Below are positions 50,272-58,900 of a stretch of DNA of 64,000 nucleotides, one piece after another (positions within the stretch are counted from its first letter, which is position 1; each line of letters starts with the position of its first letter). The notes below the pieces were generated by a model that searched no databases, was not told the origin of the DNA, and was given only the letters and a program-made list of their open reading frames with translations. Where the stretch lies: contig JAMPIT010000884.1 of assembly GCA_026261815.1 (NCBI GenBank), forward strand, positions 10,987,001 to 11,051,000. The letters run 5' to 3'. Position numbers and translations under genes: made by a program. The DNA is from Monarcha castaneiventris obscurior (Eukaryota > Chordata > Aves > Passeriformes > Monarchidae).

Positions 50272-52819
50272 CCTGTTTACTCTGAAGGTCTGGCTTGACC
50301 GACTTTAAAGGACACCACCTGATTCTGCCTTCCTTTTTAACAGCTGCGTATCCTCGCCCCGTGAGCACCAATTTCCAGCCCCATTCCCATTCACCCAGCT
50401 CATTTCTAATTACAACCTGTGGGCCCTCCTCTAACGCTCGAGTGGCCCAATGTTTTTGAGTGGGACCATTTGTTTCGTCTCCCCTAGGAAATTGATTCAG
50501 TGCTAGCAAAGCGGTTGCTAGTAAACGTGCCTGATCCCCTGAGGGGATGGAATTGTCAAACCCTTCTGTTTTTGCCAGTACTTCTAGCTTGGCTTTTAGG
50601 GTCTGATTTGCTCGCTCAACAATGGCCGGCCCAGTGCTGTTATATGGAATACCTTGTACCAGGGTGATGCCCCATTTCGAGGAAAATTCTTGCACCGGTT
50701 TGGAAGTGAAATTGGAACCGTTATCAGTTTTAATTTGTTTGGGGATACCAAGCCATGCCATAGCTGTCAGCCAGTGCTGAATTGTGGCTTTAGAGTTAGT
50801 TTTGGGGTGCTGTGTGGCCACGATCATCCCGCTATAAGTGTCCACTGTCACTGCAAGCCAAGCTCGGGGCTTCAGCAGTTGGCATAGAGTAAAGTCCGAC
50901 TGCCAGATTTCTGAGGGCTTGAGACCTCTTGGGTTGACCCCACTGGTCCATAGGGGTGACTTTTGGCAGTGAGTGCAGGTGGCCACCACATGTTTTGCGT
51001 CCGCTGTCGAGATCCCGCATCTCTTCGCCAGTGCCTTGGCTCCGATGTGGAGCGATTCATGTAGTTGACGAGCTTCTTGCAGTGTCCACACTCCTTTTGC
51101 CGCAGCGTCTGCTCTGTCATTGCCAGTCTGGAAGTAACCTTTGACTGGGTTGTGGGTGTTGACGTGAATGACAGACACGGTGCCCTGTCGCGAGGAGAGT
51201 GCTTCTTCTAGCATTAAAGCTGCTGTAGATGTTGACACACCTGGTCCGGACATGGCTAGGCAGAGCCTTGCCATGAATATAGAGTCTGTTACAAGGTTGA
51301 GGTGTTCCTCCTGGAAGAGTCCACACGCCAAGACCACTGCTGCTGCTTCCAGTTGTTCCACTGACAGTGTAAGGTCACATATTTTCACGCAATGCCACTG
51401 TTCTCCCGCCTGCCACACCGCTGCTGCGGTAGAAGTTGTGGAAGAAGCGTCTGTGAAGACTGTCGGTCCTGGCAGCGGTCGGTCCATGACCTTTGGTGGC
51501 ATGTCTATGTCTACGATGGTCAGTAGCTGAGTCCAGGGTGGTCTGGCGGCGTAGGAGATTTCTCCTCCGAAGCCTGTGAGAGCAAGGGCTAGATGCTCTG
51601 GTATCGTGGTTGATTCTGTGATTGGCTGCTTGCGGAAGGGAAGGTGGATTCTTGTCGGCTCGGTTCCCAGATGTCTCAGGGCGAGTTTCCTGCCTTTCAT
51701 GATGAGGCTGGCGATGCATTCGATTCCTGGGGAGAAAGCACGAGCCGGTCTTCCAAGGACTATCCATTGGATTGGCCGGGGCCTTTCAGAAGGTCCTTGA
51801 GCCAGTGCTCCCACTCCTCCTTTCGGTGTGAAGTGGACATATAAATCAAGCGGCATGCTTGGGTTCCACCTGGCAAGGGTGCCAGTGGACATCTGATGCT
51901 CGATGAAATCAAGGGAGCTGGCTGCTTGTGGCGTTAGTTGTTTGGGTTCCCAGGGGTGCTTTCCTTTCAGGAGGTCATATAAGGGGTCCATGACCTCGGG
52001 AGGGATCAGGACGATGTTGCGGAGCCACTGCAGAGATCCCACAAGGCGCTGCACGTCATGAAGCGTCTTGATGTCTCGGTGGACCTTCACCTTGGGGGGT
52101 GTCACATAGGAGCTTGTGATTCCCACTCCCAGGAAGGTCACGCAGGGTCCTTTCTTGATCTTTGCGCTCGCAATCTCGAAGCCGTTTGCCTGAAGAGTTT
52201 CTGTGATTGTGGATACCAAGTGATCTACCTGGCTTGCTGATGGTGCAGCAACGAGAATGTCATCCATGTATTGGATGATAGTTGCAGCAAGATGGGAATG
52301 TCGGACCGGCATCAGTGCCTTGTCCACGGTGATTTGGCATATGGTCGGGCTATGTACAAAGCCCTGTGGCAACACTTTCCACTGAAAGCGAAGGTTGGGT
52401 CTGCTGCCATTTGGGGACACGACAGAAAAAGCGAAACATTCTTTGTCATCAGGGTGCAGGGGTATTGAAAAGAAACAGTCTTTGATGTCCAGCACTGCAC
52501 ACGGCTGCCCCTCTGGGATAGCTGAGTTCAAGGGCAGCAGCGTCTGAACTGGGCCCATGGGTCTGGCTGTCTTGTTCACTTCCCTCAGGTCGTGGATGAG
52601 GCGGTAACTTTCTCCAGACTTTTTGGGGATTACAAATACAGGGGTGTTCCACAGGCTGACAGAGGGTTCTATGTGACCCTTTTGTAGCTCGCGGTGAACT
52701 AGTTCTAGCAAAGCTGCCATTCGAGGCTTTGACAAAGGCCACTGCTCCACATAGACGATTTCTGATGATTTCCAAGTCAATTTAATTGGCAGCGGTGGAT
52801 GAATTGCAGTGGCCCTCAT
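50210..52819 (-). CDS. pol: Retroviral Pol: reverse transcriptase, RNase H and integrase
   Basis: A single open frame of 869 residues counted from its first ATG; translation probably enters by -1 shift at 52822-52828, so the ATG is not a real start. RT has the catalytic Asp at 111 (LDIKD) and YMDD at 184-187. RNase H has FTDAS (D457), E491, TDS (D512) and D571. Integrase has the HHCC zinc motif (H587, H591, C615, C618) and the D,D-35-E triad at D642, D699 and E735, then a C-terminal domain with GRGYAAVK. All catalytic residues are present and the frame is uninterrupted. Motifs such as SLQWLR, GPTVFTDAS and WGRGYAAVK-like sequence place it closest to alpharetroviruses. It makes and integrates the proviral DNA. 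Confidence 0.95.
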   Translation of the reverse strand: MRATAIHPPLPIKLTWKSSEIVYVEQWPLSKPRMAALLELVHRELQKGHIEPSVSLWNTPVFVIPKKSGESYRLIHDLREVNKTARPMGPVQTLLPLNSAIPEGQPCAVLDIKDCFFSIPLHPDDKECFAFSVVSPNGSRPNLRFQWKVLPQGFVHSPTICQITVDKALMPVRHSHLAATIIQYMDDILVAAPSASQVDHLVSTITETLQANGFEIASAKIKKGPCVTFLGVGITSSYVTPPKVKVHRDIKTLHDVQRLVGSLQWLRNIVLIPPEVMDPLYDLLKGKHPWEPKQLTPQAASSLDFIEHQMSTGTLARWNPSMPLDLYVHFTPKGGVGALAQGPSERPRPIQWIVLGRPARAFSPGIECIASLIMKGRKLALRHLGTEPTRIHLPFRKQPITESTTIPEHLALALTGFGGEISYAARPPWTQLLTIVDIDMPPKVMDRPLPGPTVFTDASSTTSTAAAVWQAGEQWHCVKICDLTLSVEQLEAAAVVLACGLFQEEHLNLVTDSIFMARLCLAMSGPGVSTSTAALMLEEALSSRQGTVSVIHVNTHNPVKGYFQTGNDRADAAAKGVWTLQEARQLHESLHIGAKALAKRCGISTADAKHVVATCTHCQKSPLWTSGVNPRGLKPSEIWQSDFTLCQLLKPRAWLAVTVDTYSGMIVATQHPKTNSKATIQHWLTAMAWLGIPKQIKTDNGSNFTSKPVQEFSSKWGITLVQGIPYNSTGPAIVERANQTLKAKLEVLAKTEGFDNSIPSGDQARLLATALLALNQFPRGDETNGPTQKHWATRALEEGPQVVIRNELGEWEWGWKLVLTGRGYAAVKKEGRIRWCPLKSVKPDLQSKQDETNENCEFLFTGHARGVSL

Positions 52820-53448
52820 GATAAATTTGTCATTTTAACTCCTAGCAAAGCGAGGACGTCCCTTCCTATCAGGGGTGGGGAGTTTTGCAGAATGTAGGGG
52901 TAGATTGCTACCGTCTGTTCTGGTCCCTTATTTGTGTGAAGTGTCACAGCCACCAACTGGGTGCTTCTCCACGCCCGGGACGGCCCCCCCACACCGTTCA
53001 CTGGGGGGACTTCTTTGAATTGCCAATGCTGGGGCCAATGTGCTTGGGGGACAATTGTACAGTCTGAGCCCGTGTCCGCCCAGAACTGGAGCCCTATGAT
53101 GTGGGGGTCCTGGCTGCCATAAAGACGGCAGGTCCCCCATATCATTAGGGGATCCTTCCTTATTTCCATTGCCAGGGCCACCCAGAGGTTCCGCTCTGGG
53201 GCGTCCCCTGCTGGCCCTGTGGCACAGGTGCGGCTTGCGGCGGCGGTGGATGGGAGGGAGCAGCCGGCTGAACTGTGAAATTCTGCAATTGCATTGTCGG
53301 TGGGGGTGCACAACTGGCTACCTCCTGTGGGGGCATGGTGAATGAAAGCCCCCCACCCCACTGGGGGTTGGCATGGATGGGCCGCCTTGCATTCACGGCG
53401 GGAGGGGGCTGGGTGCGGCCCGCACGCCCCCTCCCTCTCCCATTTCCC
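52816..53448 (-). CDS. pro: Retroviral aspartic protease (pro), reached by -1 frameshift from gag
   Basis: The protease frame runs open from 53598 to 52816; the part after the proposed shift site at 53442-53448 would be translated. Counting from the ATG at 53598, it has the active-site WADTGSDCT (DTG at 175-177), a flap GVGG (202-205) and the C-terminal LIGRD (243-247). The enzyme cleaves the Gag and Gag-Pol polyproteins and works as a dimer. It lies in the -1 frame relative to gag, and pol lies in a further -1 frame, an arrangement typical of betaretroviruses; alpharetroviruses encode protease in the gag frame. No dUTPase domain is apparent. The start at 53448 is inferred; the open frame upstream overlaps the second Gag zinc knuckle. 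Confidence 0.88.
   Translation of the reverse strand, partial: GKWEREGACGPHPAPSRRECKAAHPCQPPVGWGAFIHHAPTGGSQLCTPTDNAIAEFHSSAGCSLPSTAAASRTCATGPAGDAPERNLWVALAMEIRKDPLMIWGTCRLYGSQDPHIIGLQFWADTGSDCTIVPQAHWPQHWQFKEVPPVNGVGGPSRAWRSTQLVAVTLHTNKGPEQTVAIYPYILQNSPPLIGRDVLALLGVKMTNLS
52822..52828 (-). promoter_or_regulatory. pro-pol -1 ribosomal frameshift heptamer
   Basis: The minus strand reads A AAT TTA in the pro frame, two codons before the pro stop codon. This is a canonical X XXY YYZ slippery site, the same heptamer known from alpharetroviral gag-pol. A -1 slip moves the ribosome into the pol frame, which is open. Confidence 0.85.
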
Positions 53449-55460
53449 TGGGGCCGGGACCTGCACTCTCTCGCGAGATGCCCTTTCTTCCCACAAGCCC
53501 AGCAGGGTCCCCTCATGTGTGCCTGGGACCGGGGCACTGCCGGGGGGGGTTGTGTCGGCTGAGGACAGCTCGCTGCGATGTGGCCTGCCTGACCACATTT
53601 AAAACATGCCATGGCACTGGCTAGGGAACGCACGGCTGCCTGGATAGGTGAGAGTTGTTCCTCTCGAACCACGTGTTTAATGATGTCAGCCAGGCTGGCT
53701 CCGATTGGTACTGAGCGTAAGATGTCTTTGGTGGTGAAATTACTTGGTTGTCGCAGGCATTCTATGAGTACCGGGCCTTTTGCCTCCGCAGGCAGGGTTG
53801 AGGCATCTACTGCTGCCTGCAGGCGGTCCACAAACTGTGTGAAGCTTTCGCTTTCTGCCTGCTTTATGGTGGACCACGGCGATGGTTTTGCCACCACGCG
53901 AGAAGCTGCGCGAATCGCTTCTCTCGCAGCCCGGTTTGTAGCTCTAATTTCCTCAAGCCGCAGCTGTGCGGCTTGTTGCTGGGGTGTAATTACGTCATCA
54001 TGCTTCCCTGTCAGCCTGGACAGGCTTGAGCCGTGTAGCTGTTGCCCCACCCCCGAAGCCTGGGCTAATAGGTCTGTGCAGCGGTCTCTCCATTCTTGTT
54101 TAAAAACAATCATTCCAGCCCCGTTAAAAATCATGCGGCTTATTTGTATAATGTCAAAAGGGAGCAAACCGTCTATGAGGGTGGAGACTAGGGCTGAATC
54201 CATCCCTTTCTCTGAAATGGCTTTGACTATTGCCTGTATCTCCTTGGGATTTATCGGGCTATAGGTTCTTTGTGGGTTCTCATCTGGCCCCGTGATTCTC
54301 ACTGGAAAAGCATGAACCCCTGTCATAGGGGCCCACTCGGCACAAGCGATTTTTATTTTTCCCCAATCAATGAATTCATATTGTGGTTGCTTTTCGGCAT
54401 GGTTTAAAGCGTTGTTCGTTTTCGCTTTAAACCGCATTGGTCCTGCTCTCTCCGTCTCTGAGTCCGAGTCGGACTCCGAGGGCTCCATGGAGCTGTCGCA
54501 GCTGCTCTTGCTGGATTCAGAGCCGGAAGCGAACTGGAAAGGCACTTCCAGTTTTCTGCGCGTTTTCACACGGCTCCGGCCCCGCTCCTCCCCTCGGGGG
54601 TGGTGCCGATCCCGCCCCCTGGGCTGGCCCTGCCTCCCGCAAGGGGAGGTCTCTCCCTTGAATGGCAGCAGCATTGAGCATGGCTCCCGACTGGGCATGC
54701 GCCCTCTGCTGTTCTCCCGCGCACGCGCAACAGCCAACATCTGGGGCTCACATCCGAGCATGCGCAGTTCATCCTCTCTTTGTCTCTCCTCACCGTGAGC
54801 CTCCGGGCCCCGCCCCTCCTCTTGGTTTGAGTAGGGGGGGGGGCGCCGGGACCCGCACCGTCTCCTCAGCCTCCCTCAACCCTTCTCTAGCCGTTCTTTC
54901 TACTTCCTTGGCTTCCCGTGTTAAGTCCTTCCAAAATGATCCCTCAGGCTGTTGTGTTTCCAGCGGTGGGCTACCTATGTGCGGGGGGGAATCGGGTGGG
55001 GGAACCACGGGGGTTTGGGAATGTTCCGCGGGGGGGTGTGGACCCGACGAGCTCGGCGAGAGGGTCAGGGGTTTCCTGGGGGCCCCGGGGCGTTTGGGGT
55101 CGAGCTCGGGGGGGGGGGGAGCGCGCCCGGTCCCCGCGAGTCCCCGCACTCAGAGAATCCGCTTTCTGTCTCCGTTTGCGTCGTGGCCCCCACCCCCAGC
55201 TTGGGAGTGGCTAATAGGCACACGCGCGCAGCGCTCCAGATTTGTTGTTGCTCTAAAGCTTTGCGTAGGGCCTGTTCTACTTTCCCCCACGCCTTAAGGG
55301 CTTTTCCGCTCCCTGAGGTTTTCGTTTCCTCAGCTAATGCGGCTGTACACTTCTCCCAGATTTCTGAATGTAGTATTTCTACAGGACGACCAATTGCTCC
55401 AAGCTCCATAAGTCTTGCAATAGCAAGGTTAAAATCTTTGAGCTTGCACTCTTTCCCCAC
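53160..55460 (-). pseudogene. gag: Retroviral gag, frame disrupted at two poly-C tracts
   Basis: Gag builds the virus core. The matrix part starts at 55460 with Met-Gly, is about 85 residues long and helix-rich, and runs into a Pro-rich region in the frame that ends at 55065. The middle part (Pro-rich, then a helical segment EVERTAREGLREAEE) is read in another frame at 54790-55149. The capsid and nucleocapsid part returns to the first frame and is open from a PPPY late-domain motif at 54831-54842 to 53160. It has a major homology region (Q301, E305, F310 and R313, counted from the ATG at 54761) and two zinc knuckles, C386-C389-H394-C399 and C420-C423-H428-C433. The frame changes at a 12-base C tract (55108-55119) and a 10-base C tract (54834-54843). 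As assembled, no complete Gag can be translated from one frame. Homopolymer miscalls could create the same picture. Confidence 0.9.
53442..53448 (-). promoter_or_regulatory. Candidate gag-pro -1 frameshift heptamer
   Basis: The minus strand reads G GGA AAT in the gag frame, just after the second zinc knuckle. It fits X XXY YYZ and resembles the GGGAAAC sites of betaretroviruses. Downstream come G tracts (ggg-aga-ggg-a-ggggg) and the palindrome GTGCGG/CCGCAC at 53416-53428, which could form the stimulating structure. Another C run near 53540 is a weaker alternative. Confidence 0.7.
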
Positions 55461-55607
55461 TGTTTATGAAGTAAACTCACGACCTTCGCGACAGCGTCCA
55501 TGCTTTTCGCTGGTCCGGGGACGTCTCCCCCGCTGCACTAGTCCAGCTGTGCAGCCGCCGGTGTCTCAGTCCAGGCGATCCCCAAATCCCGGGTTGTACT
55601 CAGCCTC
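55461..55607 (-). other. gag leader of the provirus
   Basis: 147 bases between the primer site and the gag ATG. It would hold the packaging signal and the splice donor for env, but I could not identify either with confidence. Confidence 0.6.
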
Positions 55608-55625
55608 CTGGGTTTTTCAGCACCA
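55608..55625 (-). other. Primer binding site, tRNA unresolved (Phe-like?)
   Basis: The minus strand reads TGGTGCTGAAAAACCCAG two bases after the 5' LTR. The TGG start and place are right for a primer site. The rest is nearest to a tRNA-Phe type site but with a mismatch and an apparent two-base insertion, and it does not match Trp beyond TGGTG. Confidence 0.6.
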
Positions 55626-55627
55626 TT

Positions 55628-55992
55628 TGATGCCTCTCGGTATGTGAGGCAATGGCGACCTGGTTCAAGAACCCAGCACGGCAGCTCGGCCTAGCCCCCC
55701 GAGCTGCTCGGGCCACAGACACACAGCACCAATATGGCAGATGGTCAAAATGGCACTTCATTGTTCTACCTCGTGGGGTTATATAGTCGAGGTGGTTTCT
55801 CTGCGTCAGGAGGGGGGACGGTGGGATGGTAAAAGTTAGTAAGGGGTGGAAAGCTACTGGGGTTATGAAGGGCTGTATTGTTTAGAGTAATTCTTATCAC
55901 AGAGGAATGAAGGGGAGGAAGGTTCCATGCTGCTTTCTGCTTTCCGTCACATCACGAAATCTTCCGTTCGCTTTTGTCCCTGTTCTACTACA
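55628..55992 (-). mobile_element. 5' LTR of the provirus (365 bp)
   Basis: TG...CA ends, TATA box CTATATAA at 55779-55786, and a GT-rich stretch (TGTGTGTCTGTGG) in the R/U5 part at about 55713-55728. A hairpin CCCGAG-CAG-CTCGGG lies at about 55699-55713; its right arm is mutated in the 3' LTR. The promoter would drive minus-strand transcription of the provirus, against PHF21B. Confidence 0.96.
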
Positions 55993-55998
55993 GTGAGC
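55993..55998 (+). repeat. Right target-site duplication of the provirus
   Basis: GTGAGC, an exact match to 47801-47806. Confidence 0.95.
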
Positions 55999-58900
55999 AA
56001 ACAAACATTACTTACAAGTTCCTTGTACAATACAGACAATATTTTTTAGCCAGTCATTATTTGCCAAAACAAGCTTCTTTGGCAGACATTTGTTCTTTTA
56101 ATTTTTCTTCCAGAATATGAAGTTATTTTTGCTTTCATCAAACAAAGGACATGTGATGTTTGAGAAGCTAATTCCAGATAGTCTTTTCTCTTCTTACTTT
56201 GGTCTTTGAGGTTTCCAGCTGGGTGAGATGCTTTGAAACTGCAGACTCTCTACTGCACTTTAAGAAGAAAATCCTAGAGGTCCTCTACTCAAACACTGTG
56301 ATACTCCTGAGCTATTCCTCTTCTTTATCGCACCCATCTGCTCTAAGGAGGGGATGGCATTCTGTCAGGTTGAGTCCAATTTCCAGCTGCAGAGCAAACA
56401 TTTTGTCTATTTTGAACTGGTTTACAGACCAATATAAGTTGCACTGTAGCCACCTGGAGGTACATGTGAAATGTTATTTTCTGTTCTTCAACAGGGAGAT
56501 TTTAAATGAAAAGGTAAAGATATTAAAATAAATTTTCTGTTTTGTTGGCAGTAATTTGGGCCCAGTCCAATCCTCGTTAAAATTAGTGGAGAGACTGTGA
56601 CATTTTGAATGGCAGTTAAATCAGATTACAATGCTGTTTCCCTGACCTATCTTTCCAGTGCTGGTCGAAGGCACAGTTTGGGATGGCTTTGCTCATGACA
56701 CTGCTGCTTAGAGCAGAGCAGTGTCTGCATTGGAGGGATCACACAGGTTAGTGGTGAAAACAGGTACTCACAGGGCCTTAGGTGAAACATCTGTTTCAAT
56801 TGATTCTACCCAGTTCTGCTGCCAGATACTGCTTAGTTTTTATCTTCTGCAGTGATTTTAACATGTGTAATTCAGTAGGGTCTGAATGTGGTCACTGGGC
56901 TGGCTGCCTTCGGACAGACTCTGTTATCTTAGTGTGCATTTCATTTATTCTTCACTGGTTACCATGTGAGACCAGCCAGACTCTCAAAAGTTACATGCAC
57001 ATTCCTATTTTAAAATTTCATGTCATAGTTCTCAGGAGCACATTTCTACTGGTAGTTGCTGCTTCTCTCCACGTGTACCAAAGCCAGGCACTGCTTCTGG
57101 CTTTCTCAGTGGTAGGGCTTCTGGAAGATTTCTTGAAAGGAAAAAAACTCCTGTCGACAACTCAAGCTTTGAGATGCCACTGTGTACTGTAGAAGAAATT
57201 GGTTGTTCTGTGGCAAAGTCTCTCTCTGTTTGCATCATGAGTTAAAAAAACCCTATTATTTTTAAGTGTAATGTGTTAAAACTGTACATAGCCATTGGAA
57301 AGTGGAAAAGTATTACTAAATGCAAGTCAGTCTTTCATGAAAATAGAAAAGAAGCTCACAGGCATACATGTTTGCCTAAAAAATTATGCAGAATCATGCA
57401 GTGGAGAGACAAGTCTGTTGTTTGATTGAAAAAGGAATAATGGAATTGGGTAAAGTTGTTTTTACAGTATCAGGGGGGAAAGGACTATAATAACCTAAGG
57501 GAGTTGTGAAACTTTCTGGTATATAATTCTCAGTACTTCCAGAGGAATGTGTTGGAATGCTACTGGAGGAGAAGAGAGAGAATCTAGTTGAAGGTAACTT
57601 AATCAGTGTGGTAAGCAACCAAGCAACAGTATTTAATATTCATTGTATGCATGCAGAAAACAAGCAAAATTACTTTTTATAAAAGGTTTGCAGAGGCCTG
57701 GCTGAACCTGTAGCCTTTAATAAATATAGTTATTAATCTGTTTTATTGTATATAAGCTCTTATATTGTGCTTGTCTCTGTAATTGAAGCACCTTCTGGTA
57801 ATGTGTTAAGCACCAAGATGAACATCTGTTGTAAGCTATTTCTTCTCTCCTGTTTTCCTTTGGGAAGAAGCACATACAGCTGAGAATTTTGCTTAGGGTT
57901 TCTTTTTATCAATTTGCTTATTTTTAAGGGTCATGCTACTATTAATTGCATGCCGCTATAGAAAACATTTAGTGTAGAAATTGATGAGGTTTGTGCTCGT
58001 AATTCTTAGAGAAGAAGGTTGAGACGGCTGCCTCAGCCTTGTTATAGAGACTCCCTGCACCAGGGATGCATGGCTAGCTTGGCCTTTCATATTAAGCCCT
58101 TACAGGGAGAGCTTTGAAGGTTGGGATAGAAACACAGTACTGTATTGAAAAGTCTGTGAGAGTCTCGGTTCCACACTAGTGGATGGGTTTGGTAGGTTGC
58201 CTGTGCTTCTGAGAGAGGCAGTGGCTTGCTATAGCACCTTCAAGGTATGTATTTTACACTGCTGCTCTGCAGCCAAGACAGGTGAAGAAGTGACTAAGCT
58301 GGTGCCATAAGAACATTCCTTGTGGGTGGTAGCACGCCAGAGCTTGGTGGTGGCAAGAAATCCAGTCTTCTGCAGTAAGGTCAAGGATGAAGGTGTAGGG
58401 TGGATCAAGGGGGCCTACACTCAGATGCACCTCTTCCAAAGGACCTCTCTCTGTTTCCTCTGCCTTTCTATCGGTGTCAGTTTTCAGTTCTTAACAAGAG
58501 AACTGATTCAGAGTGGTGGGGAAGGAGAAGCAGAACTGGCTGTTGCTGATGCTTGAGAGCTTCAGATCTGATCAGTGTTGTAAGCACTTTGAAAAGGACC
58601 TCCATAGAAGTTAGCTCTCCATGATAGTCTGCACTAATCCTAAAGTATCCATGAAAACCTCAGGAAACATTCAAGCCATTTTTACACCTGGGATGGTACC
58701 TTTTTCCCAATTGAATACTCTCGTGCTACTCCATGTCAAGTGCTGCTTTGCAGAGTAGCAGCAAATGAGAGGGTAAGAAATTTCCCCTCTCTCCACTGAT
58801 GCCATTTGTATCCATGTGAAAGATGTGGCTTCCAATCCACATCTGGCCTGGATCTGGACTATGCTGTTTCTCTGAGCCTCAAGGCCAGTTGTACAAGCTT

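Larger units (their letters stand above)
47807..55992 (-). mobile_element. Endogenous retrovirus, near-complete provirus, antisense to PHF21B
   Basis: An 8186-bp provirus read on the minus strand, with the order LTR, primer site, gag, pro, pol, env, polypurine tract, LTR. Both LTRs have TG...CA ends, and the whole is framed by a perfect 6-bp duplication. Pol is of alpharetroviral type; gag, pro and pol occupy three successive -1 frames as in betaretroviruses; Env is of gamma type. Pro, pol and env are uninterrupted, while gag changes frame at two poly-C tracts. The LTRs differ by about five substitutions and one 1-base indel. At an assumed neutral bird rate of 2-3 x 10^-9 per site per year, that is a few million years at most. 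The element lies in a PHF21B intron in opposite orientation, the orientation usually tolerated in genes. It may be a lineage-specific or even polymorphic insertion. Confidence 0.97.
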
